This document shows, piece by piece, positions 1-9,548 of a stretch of DNA of 64,000 bases. Below the pieces are notes generated by a model that was given only the letters and a program-made list of their open reading frames with translations, had not been told where the DNA came from and made no database searches. Origin of the DNA: Oxalobacter formigenes (lineage in GTDB: Bacteria; Pseudomonadota; Gammaproteobacteria; Burkholderiales; Burkholderiaceae_D); contig NZ_CP018787.1 of NCBI RefSeq assembly GCF_002127965.1, positions 620,001-684,000 of the forward strand. The letters are read 5' to 3'. The position numbers and the translations under genes were made by a program. Position 1 is the stretch's first letter; the number at the start of each line of letters is the position of its first letter.

Positions 1-2
1 AA

Positions 3-899
3 TTTGCCAGACTGAACCTGACATACACGATTACGAGCAAGCGCAAACTCCTGCAGCTCGTCGAGGAAAAAATCGTCGACGGCTGGGACGATCCTCGCAT
101 GCCGACCATTGTCGGTATCCGCCGCCGGGGCTATACGCCGGAATCGATCCAGCTTTTCTGTGAACGGATCGGTGTTGCCAAGGCTGACGGCTGGATCGAC
201 ATGAGTACGCTTGAAGGCAGTCTGAGAGACGATCTCGACCCGAAAGCGCCAAGAGCGGCTGCTGTTTTGCATCCGCTGAAACTGATTATCGACAATTTTC
301 CTGACAACTTGCAGGAAGAGTGCACATCACCGGTTCACCCGCATTACCCGGAACGGGGCTTGCGCCGCTTCCCGATTACCAAAGAACTGTGGATCGAGCG
401 TGAAGATTTCATGATCGATCCTGAAAAAGGCTATTTCCGTCTGTTCCCGGGAAATCGCGTTCGTCTGCGTTATGGTTACGTCGTCGAATGTACCGGCTAC
501 GATCAGGATGAAGCCGGTAACGTCACTGCAGTTCATTGCAATTACTTTCCTGATTCCAGAAGCGGGACGGAAGGCAGCGCCACATACAAGGTAAAGGGCA
601 ACATTCACTGGGTCAGTTGTGCCCACGCGGTCGAAGCCGAAGTCCGGATTTACGACCGTCTGTTCATGGATGAGTCGCCGGACGCCAATAACAGGGATTT
701 CCGACAGTCACTGAATCCGGATTCGAAGGAAATCGTCAAGGCCTATCTGGAGCCGGGATTGGCGGCAGCACAGCCGGGAGACATCTACCAGTTCGAGCGG
801 CACGGTTATTTTGTCGCCGACCTCAAGGATTCCCAACCCGGAAAACCGGTATTCAACCGTTCCGTTACCCTGCGGGATTCATGGGGTAAAAAGAAGTAA
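3..899 (+). CDS. glnS: glutaminyl-tRNA synthetase, C-terminal part (5' end outside window)
   Basis: Charges tRNA-Gln with glutamine in the cytoplasm. The reading frame is already open at base 3 and enters with FARLNLTYTITSKRKLLQLV, the GlnRS signature around the class I MSK-type loop (here TSKRKL), followed by VDGWDDPRMPTI. The rest matches the anticodon-binding beta-barrel region of the family, including LWIEREDF, LRYGYVVECTGY and the IHWVS segment, and ends in FNRSVTLRDSW close to the usual GlnRS C terminus. About 298 codons are visible, so roughly half of a normal 560-580-residue protein lies upstream of the window. A perfect bidirectional hairpin terminator follows. No lesion is visible. 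Confidence 0.95.
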   Translation, partial: FARLNLTYTITSKRKLLQLVEEKIVDGWDDPRMPTIVGIRRRGYTPESIQLFCERIGVAKADGWIDMSTLEGSLRDDLDPKAPRAAAVLHPLKLIIDNFPDNLQEECTSPVHPHYPERGLRRFPITKELWIEREDFMIDPEKGYFRLFPGNRVRLRYGYVVECTGYDQDEAGNVTAVHCNYFPDSRSGTEGSATYKVKGNIHWVSCAHAVEAEVRIYDRLFMDESPDANNRDFRQSLNPDSKEIVKAYLEPGLAAAQPGDIYQFERHGYFVADLKDSQPGKPVFNRSVTLRDSWGKKK

Positions 900-920
900 A
901 TCTTCCGAAGTAATGAAATA

Positions 921-951
921 AAAAAATCCCGCTTTCAAAGCGGGATTTTTT
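921..951. terminator. bidirectional rho-independent terminator
   Basis: A perfect inverted repeat, AAAAAATCCCGCTTT, one base, then its complement. It gives a GC stem flanked by A and T runs on both sides. It sits between the convergent ends of glnS and the M48 peptidase gene and can serve both. Confidence 0.9.
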
Positions 952-978
952 ATATCCGTTTTTACATATCAGGGTTGC

Positions 979-1827
979 TTATTTCTTTTTCTTTCGTGTC
1001 ACGGCAGCTGTTTTGCCTTTGGTTTTGGTGGCCTGATAAAGCGGCATCACTTTCGGCAACTGCGCCTGCAGATTGGCTATGCGTGAGGAATCGGACGGGT
1101 GAGTTGAAAGGAATTCCGGTGACGAGCCACTGCCGAGTTTTGCCATTTTTTTCCAGACGTTGATGGCAGCTTCCGGGTTATAACCGGCACGGGCCATCAA
1201 TTCCATTCCCATGACATCCGCCTCGGTTTCCATTTTTCTCGAAAACGGCAATCCGATGACCAGCTGGCTTGCCTGTCCTGCCAGCGACTGGGAAGTGGAA
1301 CCGAATCCGGCCAGTGCGCCGACGAGCGATATGGTCTGTTCTGTCGCAATCTGCTGGGAAATCTGTTCGCGGCTGTGTTCACGGAGGGCGTGAGCGATTT
1401 CATGTCCGATGACGGCGGCCAGTTCATCGTCCGTCAGATTCAGCTTGCTGATGATGCCGGTATAAACCGCGATTTTTCCGCCGGGCATGCAGTAAGCGTT
1501 CACTTCGTTGCTGTTCAAGACATTGACTTCCCAGTTCCATTTCAGGGCGTCAGGCCGGAATACGCCGACCTGTGCGATAAGACGTTTTGAAACATTGTTG
1601 ACTCGTCTGGTATAGCTGGCATTCGTATTCAGTGCGTTGGATGCACGGGCTTTGGTCAGTTCTTTTTTATAAGCTGTGGCGGCCCCTTCATTGACATCCG
1701 CTGACGAAATCAAAAGCAGCTGGCTGCGGGATGAATTGGTGGCGCCACCGGCGGTCGTGCTTTGACATCCTGAAAGAAAAAAGGCTCCCGATAAAATCGC
1801 AGCCAGTAAAAGCGTCACTCGTTTCAT
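979..1827 (-). CDS. M48 family metallopeptidase, lipoprotein (LoiP/YggG-like)
   Basis: Predicted zinc metalloprotease anchored to the inner face of the outer membrane, probably acting in envelope quality control. The 282-residue product begins with a lipoprotein signal peptide: basic MKR, hydrophobic stretch, then lipobox LSGC with Cys21. The M48 catalytic helix GHEIAHALREH is at about residues 141-151 (zinc ligands H142, H146; catalytic E143). A METEAD segment near 199-204 supplies the third ligand region, and STHPSDSSRI is the conserved C-terminal motif. The tail is very basic (RKKKK). Length and layout match E. coli LoiP and related single-domain M48 lipoproteins rather than BepA, because no TPR region follows. 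It is monocistronic and convergent with glnS. Confidence 0.88.
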   Translation of the reverse strand: MKRVTLLLAAILSGAFFLSGCQSTTAGGATNSSRSQLLLISSADVNEGAATAYKKELTKARASNALNTNASYTRRVNNVSKRLIAQVGVFRPDALKWNWEVNVLNSNEVNAYCMPGGKIAVYTGIISKLNLTDDELAAVIGHEIAHALREHSREQISQQIATEQTISLVGALAGFGSTSQSLAGQASQLVIGLPFSRKMETEADVMGMELMARAGYNPEAAINVWKKMAKLGSGSSPEFLSTHPSDSSRIANLQAQLPKVMPLYQATKTKGKTAAVTRKKKK

Positions 1828-2048
1828 ACAACGACTCCTTCAATATGGAAAAATATCGGTAAAGAGATAATTGTTAATTTTTTAATATTATTTCTGTTTC
1901 TGCAATGATTTTTGGAAAAGATTGGTCTGAATTAACGCGAAATGACGTTAAAGAGCAAAAATATGACACGAGATGTTTAAGATACTTGAGAAACGGGCGC
2001 AAGCATATTAAGTTTAAAAAATGTCCATTCTATTGAAAGGCCGGAACC

Positions 2049-2648
2049 ATGAAATTGTATTACACACCCGGAGCATGTTCGCTCTCTCCTCATATCGTTT
2101 TGCGTGAAACAGGGCTGCCATTCACGATGGAACAGGTTGATCTGACCACCAAGGAAACCGCAGACGGTGAGGATTACTATATTGTCAACACGAAAGGTTC
2201 TGTCCCGTCACTCATGCTGGATAACGGTGAGGTACTGACAGAAGGAGCCGCCATCCTTCAGTATCTGGCCGATCTGGTTCCGGAAAAACAGCTTGCCCCA
2301 AAGGCCGGAACGATGGAACGGTACCGGCTGATGGAAGCGTTGAATTATATTGCTACGGAATTGCACAAGAGTTTCGTTCCGATCTTCAATCCGGCCTATG
2401 AAGGCGCAAAAGAAGCGGCAAAGAACAAGCTGACGGTCGAATTCGATTATGTCGATCGCCTGTTGACCCAGAAACCCTACTGGATGGGCGAGCAGTTCAC
2501 TGTAGCCGATGCGTATCTGTTTACCGTCTCCTGCTGGATCGAAGCGGCTGGACTGGATATCAGACAATGGAAAGCACTGGACCAATACCGTCAGAAAATC
2601 GCCTCGCGTCCGAGCGTTAAAGAAGTGTTGGCAGAAGAAGGAATGTGA
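2049..2648 (+). CDS. gstA: glutathione S-transferase, beta class
   Basis: Conjugates or reduces electrophiles with glutathione in the cytoplasm. The 199-residue length is typical. The N terminus MKLYYTPGACSLSPHIVLRE carries Cys10, the signature mixed-disulfide cysteine of bacterial beta-class GSTs. The thioredoxin-like half includes the cis-Pro stretch GSVPSL and ends with LTEGAAILQYLADL. The helical C-terminal half contains QFTVADAYLF, the N-capping-box/hydrophobic-staple motif of the family. The start follows GAAAGGCCGGAACC. It is a single-gene unit closed by a terminator shared with the convergent aldo/keto reductase. The physiological substrate cannot be read from the sequence. Confidence 0.92.
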   Translation: MKLYYTPGACSLSPHIVLRETGLPFTMEQVDLTTKETADGEDYYIVNTKGSVPSLMLDNGEVLTEGAAILQYLADLVPEKQLAPKAGTMERYRLMEALNYIATELHKSFVPIFNPAYEGAKEAAKNKLTVEFDYVDRLLTQKPYWMGEQFTVADAYLFTVSCWIEAAGLDIRQWKALDQYRQKIASRPSVKEVLAEEGM

Positions 2649-2666
2649 CGGATTTTTTCCTGAGTG

Positions 2667-2702
2667 AAAAAAGGGGGCTATATTTCAGAGCCTCCTTTTT
2701 TC
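2667..2702. terminator. bidirectional terminator between gstA and tas
   Basis: Inverted repeat with arms GAAAAAAGGGGGCT and AGCCTCCTTTTTTC, one G-T wobble and an AT-rich loop. It lies between two convergent genes, with A/T runs on both flanks. Confidence 0.85.
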
Positions 2703-2706
2703 AGTT

Positions 2707-3750
2707 TCAAAGTGCGGGATTGGTAATCGATGCATGGATTCCATTGATGTGATCGACGATTTCGTCGGAGAGGGAGATATCGATGGCATCGATGTTTTCC
2801 TGAAGATGCGACATTTGCGTGGCACCGATAACAGTGGCGTCGATAAACCAGCGTGAATAACACCAGGCCAGTGAAAGCTGTGCGGGCGTCATGCCATTGT
2901 CTCTTGCCAGCTCAACGTAACGACGTGTCGCGTCAAGTACGGCAGGACGGCGGTAATGCATCATCCAGTCGGAAGTGAAGAGCGTCATGCGACCACGCGT
3001 TTTCGGATTATCGATATATTTGCCCGAAAGTTGGCCGAAAGCCAGCGGACTATAGGCGATCAGGCCGACATTTTCCCGGAAACAGACTTCATCCATTCCG
3101 ATTTCGAAATGCCGGTCAGTCAGGTTATAGGCATTCTGGATAGAGACGATACGCGGCAGCCCGCGCATTTCCGACAATTTGATGTATTCCATCAGTCCCC
3201 ATGCCGATTCGTTTGAAATGCCGATATGCCGGATTTTGCCTTCGGAGATCATTTTGTCGAGGGCGACAAGTGTTTCTTCAATCGGGATACATGGACGGTC
3301 GTTTTTTGGATTGAAAACGTTTTTCCCGAAAAAAGGGACGTTCCGGCTCGGCCAGTGGAGCTGGTAAAGATCGATATAATCCGTTTTCAGACGCTTCAGG
3401 CTGCTTTCCACAGCCAGGCGGATATTCTTTTCGTCCAGATCGTTTTTCCCATCGCGAATCCAGGGCATCGAACGGGAAGGGCCGGCTATTTTGGTCGCGA
3501 GAACGATTTTGTCGCGATTGCCACGGCTTTGCATCCAGTTTCCTATAATGATTTCGGAAAGCCCCTGTGTTTTTGCCTGAGGCATGACAGGATACATCTC
3601 TGCCGTGTCAATAAAATTAATGTCCCGTTCAACAGCATAATCGAGCAGACGAAAAGCTTCTTCCTCGTTATTCTGATCGCCGAAAGTCATCGTTCCAAGG
3701 CCTATCTTGGAAACGAACATCTTGCTGGTACCCAGAGGGATCTTTTTCAT
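2707..3750 (-). CDS. tas: NADP(H)-dependent aldo/keto reductase, Tas-like
   Basis: Cytoplasmic (alpha/beta)8-barrel oxidoreductase of 347 residues. Recognised by IGLGTMTFGDQN near the N terminus, INFIDTAEMYPVMP (the AKR active-site Asp/Tyr segment), ATKIAGPSR (active-site Lys), LKTDYIDLYQLHWPSRN (active-site His), GISNESAWG, SIQNAYNLTDR and LLAYSPLAFGQLSGKY-like strands. The GPSR insertion and the NAYNLTDRHFE segment match E. coli Tas more closely than other AKR families. Tas was found as a suppressor of tyrosine auxotrophy; its natural substrate is unclear. It reads leftward downstream of pyrD with a 33-bp gap, so cotranscription is likely. Confidence 0.88.
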   Translation of the reverse strand: MKKIPLGTSKMFVSKIGLGTMTFGDQNNEEEAFRLLDYAVERDINFIDTAEMYPVMPQAKTQGLSEIIIGNWMQSRGNRDKIVLATKIAGPSRSMPWIRDGKNDLDEKNIRLAVESSLKRLKTDYIDLYQLHWPSRNVPFFGKNVFNPKNDRPCIPIEETLVALDKMISEGKIRHIGISNESAWGLMEYIKLSEMRGLPRIVSIQNAYNLTDRHFEIGMDEVCFRENVGLIAYSPLAFGQLSGKYIDNPKTRGRMTLFTSDWMMHYRRPAVLDATRRYVELARDNGMTPAQLSLAWCYSRWFIDATVIGATQMSHLQENIDAIDISLSDEIVDHINGIHASITNPAL

Positions 3751-3783
3751 AACGTTGCTCCTCGTCGCGGACTGTCAGACAGT

Positions 3784-4824
3784 TTATTCTCTTCTCAGGG
3801 CCTGCACGCATTCACGCACCAGTCCCGGCCCGGAATAAATCATACCGGTCAATACCTGAACGAGTGATGCACCCGCTTCCATTTTTTCCTTTGCATCTTC
3901 CCCGGAAAGAATGCCGCCGACACCGATAATCGGCAGGGCGTCGCCCAGTTCCTGCTTCAGCAAACGGATCACGTGTGTGGATACATCGCGGACGGGCGCA
4001 CCGGAAAGGCCTCCGGCTTCCTGTGCATAAGGCAGGTCTTTTACGGCATCCCGGGTGATCGTCGTATTGGTAGCGATGACGCCGTCGATTTTATGGCGTA
4101 TCAGCGCATCGGCAATGTTCTTGACCTGATTGTCGTCCATATCCGGTGCGATTTTCAATGCCAGTGGAACATAACGGGAATGCTGGTCTGATAATCGACT
4201 CTGGGCAGCTTTCAGTTGGGAAAGCAGATTGTCCAGTTCGGATTCCCCTTGCAACTGTCTCAGGTTTTTTGTGTTCGGCGATGAAATATTGATGGCGATA
4301 TAATCGGCGACCGGATAGACCTTTTCGAGACAGATCAGATAATCGTCGACGGCATTTTCAATCGGCGTAATGGCGTTTTTGCCGATATTCAGACCCAAGA
4401 TGCCTTTTTTCTCCTGATGAAAACGCGATTTTTTGACATTTTCAACCAGAACGTCAACGCCTTCATTATTGAATCCCATCCGGTTGATCAGGCCTTCCGC
4501 TTTCGGCATGCGGAACATCCGTGGCTTGGGATTCCCGGGCTGCGGTTTCGGGGTGACCGTCCCCAGTTCCAGAAAGCCGAATCCGAGAGACGCCAGTCCA
4601 TCAATACAATCCCCGTTTTTATCCAGCCCGGCTGCCAGCCCGACAGGATTCGGAAATGTCAGACCCATGACTTCGCGTGGTGAAGGGGATACTGACGGTG
4701 CCATGGCGGTCAGGCCCATTGAAGAAGCCATCTTCATGGACGAGATCGTAAAATGATGAGCGTTTTCCGGGTCCAGAGAAAACAGAAATGGCCGGATCGC
4801 GGCATACATAAAATTTGGGATCAT
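3784..4824 (-). CDS. pyrD: dihydroorotate dehydrogenase (quinone), class 2
   Basis: Oxidises dihydroorotate to orotate in pyrimidine synthesis and passes electrons to membrane quinones. The 346-residue length and the N-terminal amphipathic helix [20 protein letters not shown] define class 2. FMN-barrel motifs are present: [47 protein letters not shown] with the class 2 catalytic serine region, [25 protein letters not shown] and [21 protein letters not shown] second in-frame ATG five codons downstream (4809) is a possible alternative start; the first has GTGAG upstream. It depends on the quinone pool, which is notable because rquA in this window implies rhodoquinone as well as ubiquinone. Confidence 0.96.
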   Translation of the reverse strand: MIPNFMYAAIRPFLFSLDPENAHHFTISSMKMASSMGLTAMAPSVSPSPREVMGLTFPNPVGLAAGLDKNGDCIDGLASLGFGFLELGTVTPKPQPGNPKPRMFRMPKAEGLINRMGFNNEGVDVLVENVKKSRFHQEKKGILGLNIGKNAITPIENAVDDYLICLEKVYPVADYIAINISSPNTKNLRQLQGESELDNLLSQLKAAQSRLSDQHSRYVPLALKIAPDMDDNQVKNIADALIRHKIDGVIATNTTITRDAVKDLPYAQEAGGLSGAPVRDVSTHVIRLLKQELGDALPIIGVGGILSGEDAKEKMEAGASLVQVLTGMIYSGPGLVRECVQALRRE

Positions 4825-4936
4825 GATCTCACTTTATCGACAGGTTAACCCGGTTGATCAAAACGGCAATCCATCGATTGCGTATTCCAGTATGTGAATA
4901 TTGTATCGTAAGTAACCCTTTTATACTTCATGGGTT

Positions 4937-5680
4937 TTATTCAGGGAAATGGCAGAGCGGGCAGTTTGTGCTTGTGTCCCAGGAAGAAATCGTCGGCAAA
5001 TCGACGACTCGAGACAGATGTTCGTTGAATCGCTTGCGGGAAACCGGGTGCGCGCCAAGAGAAGCGAGATGAGGTGTTTCCTGTTGGCAATCGATCAGCT
5101 CGACGCCATTTTGCCTGAGAAAGAAAACCAGATGGGCCAGAGCGACCTTGGATGCATCGCTGACACGGGCAAACATCGATTCGCCATAAAACATTTTTCC
5201 CAGACAGATTCCATATGCTCCTCCGACCAGCTGGTTGTCGAACCATAACTCTGAGGAATGCGCGATGCCCATTTTATGCAGCGCCACATAACTCCGGATG
5301 ATTTCTTCCGTGATCCATGTACCGTCGGCATTCCTTCTTGGTCCGGCGCATTCCAGAATGACCCGGATAAAAGCCGTGTCGAAAGTCAGTTTCCAATGGC
5401 CATCGGAATGGATGCTTTTATGAATTTGTTTCAGCTTTTTTTTCAGGCTGCAGGAAACGACAAACTCGTCAGTCGGCAAGACCATTCTGGGATCGGTACT
5501 CCACCATAAAATCGGCTGGCCCTCTGAAAACCAGGGGAAAATACCCTGCCTGTAGGCTTTGACAAGTCGCTCAGGTGACAGATCCGCTCCGGCGGCCAGC
5601 AAGCCGGGAAAACCGGTCGTTTCATCCAGTGCATCGGAAACGTCCGGAAAGGGATCAACCTCTTTTAGCCAGGGAATCAT
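4937..5680 (-). CDS. aat: leucyl/phenylalanyl-tRNA--protein transferase
   Basis: Transfers Leu or Phe from aminoacyl-tRNA to proteins with N-terminal Lys or Arg, creating N-degrons for ClpS/ClpAP. The 247-residue length is normal. Diagnostic motifs are [67 protein letters not shown] and [16 protein letters not shown], all in family order. It reads leftward and is followed after 112 bp by pyrD. Confidence 0.95.
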   Translation of the reverse strand: MIPWLKEVDPFPDVSDALDETTGFPGLLAAGADLSPERLVKAYRQGIFPWFSEGQPILWWSTDPRMVLPTDEFVVSCSLKKKLKQIHKSIHSDGHWKLTFDTAFIRVILECAGPRRNADGTWITEEIIRSYVALHKMGIAHSSELWFDNQLVGGAYGICLGKMFYGESMFARVSDASKVALAHLVFFLRQNGVELIDCQQETPHLASLGAHPVSRKRFNEHLSRVVDLPTISSWDTSTNCPLCHFPE

Positions 5681-5754
5681 TGAGTGTCGTCAGTTTGAAA
5701 TCGTGCCGATAATTCTTTTCATTTCCGGTCAGTCCGGAATCGGCTCGATAAAGC

Positions 5755-6180
5755 CTATTTCTTCATTTTTGCGTGTTTGACGATGGCGTCGCCGAGTTCC
5801 TGAACATCCCATTTCACCGTCGCGCAAGCCGCTCTTTTTTCCTTGAAATTCGTATGTTTCGGACTGACCGCTTCAACCAGAATGACGGGAATTTTCAGTT
5901 TTTTTGCTGCGTCCAGCTCCAGATTGATCCAGCGTGTAAATTCTTCATAAACGCCAGCCAGAATGATCAGGCAGGAACACTGTTTCATCTGTGTTTCGAT
6001 AGCACTGGCAAGGGCCTTGTTGGAAGGCAGGAACTGGACCGGGTCGTCTTTCGATACGCTGTAATATTCATAAGCGAAATCTTCTGTTCTCAGGCGGTAA
6101 TTTTCCATCAGACTCGTTATTCTTTCAGTGCCGTCCTGCTCAGCCCAGCTGTAGCTGAGAAAAATGGGGTACGTCGCCAT
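5755..6180 (-). CDS. TIR-domain protein, ThsB/DUF1863-like, orphan
   Basis: A stand-alone 141-residue TIR-fold protein. It opens with PIFLSYSWAEQD (the FISYS-type box 1), has SVSKDDP near residues 41-47, then IETQMKQCSCLIILAGVYEE and RWINLELDAAKKLKIPVILV. E88 in WINLELDAA aligns with the catalytic glutamate of TIR NADases. Length and motif order resemble the TIR component (ThsB) of Thoeris anti-phage systems, which makes a cyclic ADP-ribose-type signal after infection. The usual partner ThsA (SIR2- or membrane-effector) is not among the neighbours, which are housekeeping genes, so a defence role is unproven. Fold assignment is fairly secure; function is inference. Confidence 0.7.
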   Translation of the reverse strand: MATYPIFLSYSWAEQDGTERITSLMENYRLRTEDFAYEYYSVSKDDPVQFLPSNKALASAIETQMKQCSCLIILAGVYEEFTRWINLELDAAKKLKIPVILVEAVSPKHTNFKEKRAACATVKWDVQELGDAIVKHAKMKK

Positions 6181-6226
6181 AAATTACAATCTCCAGTTCG
6201 TTATAACAATCAACCGGTCAGGCCGG

Positions 6227-6784
6227 TTATTTGGGCAAGTCCAATGTATGGAAACCGAAATGGCCGCCATTCAGAATCTTCTTTCTGTCTTCCAGATAAA
6301 ATTTCAACGCATATTTTATCGTTGAAAAAGCCAGATTATCCCAGGGAATGTCACTTTCGCGGAACAATCGGGTTTCAAGTGTTTCTTCACCCGGCGAAAA
6401 TTCCGTATTTTCAAGCTGCGCCAGATAGAAAAGATGCACCTGATGATAAACCGGCAGGTTCATCAGCGAAAACAGTTTTGAAATTTTGACATTCGCTCCA
6501 GCTTCTTCCTGCGTTTCACGCACAGCTGCCTGTTCGGTCGTCTCGTCATTTTCCATGAATCCACCTGGCAGTGTCCAGAACCCGTGACGAGGCGCTATGG
6601 CACGGCGGCACAAAAGGATCGATGTTTCATGCGATTTCGATTCCCATGAAGGAATACTGCACACGACGATCTTGGGATTTTCATAATGAATCGTTTTGCA
6701 GTTGGGGCAAACATGCCTCGGCATATTGTCCAGAGGAGGAATGTCGATAATGACAGGATGGCCGCATTGTGAACAGAATTTCAT
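6227..6784 (-). CDS. NUDIX hydrolase with N-terminal zinc ribbon
   Basis: A 185-residue pyrophosphohydrolase. The N terminus has a CxxC...CxxC ribbon (C4, C7, C26, C29) followed by IHYENPKIVVCSI. The Nudix box begins GGFMENDETTEQ and continues through the REtQEEAG core, with all catalytic glutamates present. This layout (ribbon plus Nudix, about 180 residues) is that of the NudC-ribbon/ADP-ribose pyrophosphatase-like subgroup. It is too short for NudC, which carries an extra N-terminal domain, and it lacks a visible SQPWPFPxS tail. It reads leftward, 46 bp upstream of the TIR gene. The substrate is unknown. Confidence 0.85.
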   Translation of the reverse strand: MKFCSQCGHPVIIDIPPLDNMPRHVCPNCKTIHYENPKIVVCSIPSWESKSHETSILLCRRAIAPRHGFWTLPGGFMENDETTEQAAVRETQEEAGANVKISKLFSLMNLPVYHQVHLFYLAQLENTEFSPGEETLETRLFRESDIPWDNLAFSTIKYALKFYLEDRKKILNGGHFGFHTLDLPK

Positions 6785-6967
6785 GAATCGGAACGCTTGC
6801 CGGTATATTGATCTTAAAAATAGATGTCACAGTATAAAGCACGTAAGTACTTGCCGGATACAGCTTTGACAGAACGGGAGCCATCTTACCCTCTTTTGGA
6901 AAACTTCAAAAGACAGGGTAGTGAATGTCCATGAAATGGACAAAAAGGACGAAAAAAACGAATAAAA

Positions 6968-7001
6968 GGGTGAATAAGCCCCTCAAAGTGCTTATTCACC
7001 C
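6968..7001 (-). terminator. hairpin, probable leftward terminator upstream of tRNA-fMet
   Basis: Perfect 12-bp arms GGGTGAATAAGC and GCTTATTCACCC around a 10-base loop. Read leftward the hairpin is followed by TTTTATT. It could end leftward transcription crossing the tRNA from the recombinase remnant and insulate the NUDIX gene. Confidence 0.6.
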
Positions 7002-7030
7002 TTGTAATGATAGAGGGTTTCCATTATAAT
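7002..7030 (+). promoter_or_regulatory. sigma70 promoter of tRNA-fMet
   Basis: TTGTAA at 7002-7007, a 17-bp spacer and a consensus TATAAT at 7025-7030. This places the transcription start about 8 bases before the mature tRNA. Confidence 0.8.
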
Positions 7031-7044
7031 CCAATGCTTACAGA

Positions 7045-7121
<77 letters not shown>

Positions 7122-7900
7122 CCGGTATATATGCGCCGTCGCAAGATAAAAGTCTTTCGGCGGCGTTGTCGTATTCGGCATAAATGCCGTCATCCTTCAC
7201 CTTGATTTCAATTTTACCCATCAGGTCGGACAATATTTTGCGGGCCTGTTGAACATCGTCCAGAGCCTCTTTCCAATTCATTGCGTATTTTTTTATTCGT
7301 TTGCTCACCTCGTCGAAGTTCACGATAACGTCTGCCGGTTTTTCGTTTTGCATACTCAGCAGGTTTTTTCGCTCAGTCTCAGCGTTTTGTAATTTCTCCT
7401 TGAGTGCGTCGGAAATTCCAACTGCGGCAATAGCGTCAACCAGTCGGGATATTTCTTTATCCATTTGTTCCAGCCGAACAAGGGGTGTCAACTTCGCTTT
7501 TTGACTTTCACGCCGCGGACGTTCAGCAATCATCTTTTTTGCTTTGCTTTCGATCCGGCGAATGGACGCCCCTGACAGTATTTCGTTCTGGATAATACCC
7601 AACAGAGTTTTATCTGTGGACTCACGTGGAAAACTGATACCGGGACATGCCGCAGTGCCCCTGTCTTTATGCGCGGCACATCCATATTGAGTGGCATTGA
7701 TGGCAACTATAGAACCGCCACAGTACGTACATTTCATCAATCCGCCAAAGTATGTCCGGTTCGGCCCGCCTTTTTTCACTTTTCCGACGCGTCCGCTGTG
7801 AATCCACTGATTGACAGTGTTCCATGTTTCCTGATCAACAATCCGAAGATCAGGCATTTCAGTGATTATCCATTCATTCTTTGGCCGATCAATACGTGTA

Positions 7901-7910
7901 CCCGCAACCA
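7901..7910 (+). repeat. att-like direct repeat, right copy
   Basis: CCCGCAACCA outside any tRNA structure, immediately followed by the displaced terminator hairpin. It marks the probable right junction of the inserted element. Confidence 0.65.
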
Positions 7911-7917
7911 AAGAATG

Positions 7918-7956
7918 AAAACGTCGCTGAAAGCGCATTTTCAGCGGCGTTTTTTT
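7918..7956 (+). terminator. rho-independent terminator, probably the original tRNA-fMet terminator
   Basis: Arms AAAACGTCGCTGAAA and TTTTCAGCGGCGTTTT with one G-T wobble and loop GCGCA, followed by a T run. It now lies about 800 bp from the tRNA because of the inserted remnant. Confidence 0.75.
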
Positions 7957-8018
7957 CAGGTTTTTAGTGCTGATCCGGATTGAAAAATGTATTGCTTTTT
8001 TTAAATCGTATCGTTTTT

Positions 8019-9548
8019 TTATTTTGCCGTTTTGCCTGTTCTGGAAGAGCGAAGCTCGAGCATCGCTTCATGATAAGCCTCGTCCGCTTTTTCAAATTGT
8101 GTCGTCATGGTTTCTGTCGGCTTTTTGCCGAGCAGGCTGACGACGATGATGGCGATGGCGCAGAAGATGAATCCCGGGATGATTTCATAAATACCCAGGG
8201 AATCCAGACATGTTTTCCAGAGAATGACAGTAACAGCGCCGACGAAGATACCAGCCAGTGCGCCATTGCGTGTCATGCGTTTCCAGATCAGTGAGAGAAG
8301 GATCACCGGACCGAACGCAGCACCGAATCCGGCCCATGCATAGGCGACGAGACTCAAGACCTTATTGTTCGGATTGAATGCGATGATGATGGAAACGACA
8401 GAAACCAGCATGACCATGATGCGCCCGGTCCAGACAAGTTCTTTTTGTGACGCTTTCGGGCGAAGGAATGCTCTGTAAAAATCTTCAGTCAGAGCGCTGG
8501 AACAGACCAGCAACTGGCAGCTCAATGTACTCATGACGGCTGCCATGATAGCGGACAGAACGATACCGGCAATCCACGGATTGAACAGGATCTTGGTCAG
8601 TTCCATGAAGATGGCTTCATTGTTTTGCATGACGCCACCAGCCAGAGCCGGGTTGTCTGAAAAATAGGCAATACCGAAAAAGCCGGTTGCCACAGCGCCG
8701 GTCAGGCAGAGAATCATCCAGGTAATACTGATACGACGGGCTTTGGGAATGGATTTGACGGAATCGGCTGCCATGAAACGCACCAGAATGTGCGGTTGCC
8801 CGAAATAGCCCAGTCCCCACCCGAGAAGGGAAATAATGGCGATAAAATCCAGCCCCTTGAACATATCCAGCTTGCCTGGTGCTTCTATCTCGATCATGGA
8901 AAGCGCGCTTGGAACATCGCCGATTGCCAGAATGGCAAACAGCGGTGTAATCATCAGGGCAAAGATCATGAGGGTCGCCTGAACGGTATCCGTCCAGCTG
9001 ACTGCCAGAAAACCACCGATAAAGACGTAGGTGATGGTGGCGAAAGCGCCGATCCACAGAGCCGTATCGTAGGACAGGCCGAAAGTACTTTCAAAAAGAC
9101 GCGCACCGGCCACCATGCCTGAAGAGCAGTAAATCGTGAAGAAAATCAGGATGACGAGTGCGGAAAGAATACGCAGAACTTTACTTGTGTCTTCGAACCG
9201 GTTGGTCAGGTAATCCGGCAGTGTTTGTGCGTTGCCACAGTATTCGGTATGGACACGGAGCCGCCCGGCTACCAGAAGCCAGTTGAACCATGCACCGATG
9301 ACAAGCCCGATTGCAATCCAGCTTTCCGACAGACCGGAAAGGAAAACGGCCCCGGGCAATCCCATGAGAAGCCAGCCGCTCATATCCGATGCACCCGCAG
9401 ACATGGCCGTGACGAAACTGCCAAGGCGGCGGCCGCCCAGAATGTAATCGGAAAGATTCCGGGTTGCACGGTATGCGATGAAACCGATGCCGGTTGTTGC
9501 AACGATATAAACAATGAAAGTAATTAAAAGCGGTGTATCGACGTTCAT
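8019..9548 (-). CDS. putP: sodium/proline symporter
   Basis: Inner-membrane Na+/solute symporter of the SSS family importing proline. Taking the start at 9548 gives about 509 residues beginning MNVDTPLLITFIVYI, which lines up with E. coli PutP; an upstream in-frame ATG at 9587 would add 13 residues not seen in the family. Signatures include YILGGRRLGSFVTAMSAGAS, DMSGWLLMGLPGAVFLSGLS, ESWIAIGL, GRLRVHTEY, FTIYCSSGMVAGARLFES and GGFLAVSWTDTVQ. About 13 membrane segments are visible. No putA lies next to it, so proline catabolism would be encoded elsewhere or the protein serves osmoprotection. Confidence 0.94.
   Translation of the reverse strand: MNVDTPLLITFIVYIVATTGIGFIAYRATRNLSDYILGGRRLGSFVTAMSAGASDMSGWLLMGLPGAVFLSGLSESWIAIGLVIGAWFNWLLVAGRLRVHTEYCGNAQTLPDYLTNRFEDTSKVLRILSALVILIFFTIYCSSGMVAGARLFESTFGLSYDTALWIGAFATITYVFIGGFLAVSWTDTVQATLMIFALMITPLFAILAIGDVPSALSMIEIEAPGKLDMFKGLDFIAIISLLGWGLGYFGQPHILVRFMAADSVKSIPKARRISITWMILCLTGAVATGFFGIAYFSDNPALAGGVMQNNEAIFMELTKILFNPWIAGIVLSAIMAAVMSTLSCQLLVCSSALTEDFYRAFLRPKASQKELVWTGRIMVMLVSVVSIIIAFNPNNKVLSLVAYAWAGFGAAFGPVILLSLIWKRMTRNGALAGIFVGAVTVILWKTCLDSLGIYEIIPGFIFCAIAIIVVSLLGKKPTETMTTQFEKADEAYHEAMLELRSSRTGKTAK

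Noticed and set aside
5755-6784. Complete Thoeris defence system
   Set aside because: Only a ThsB-like TIR protein is present; the neighbouring NUDIX and aat genes are not known Thoeris components.
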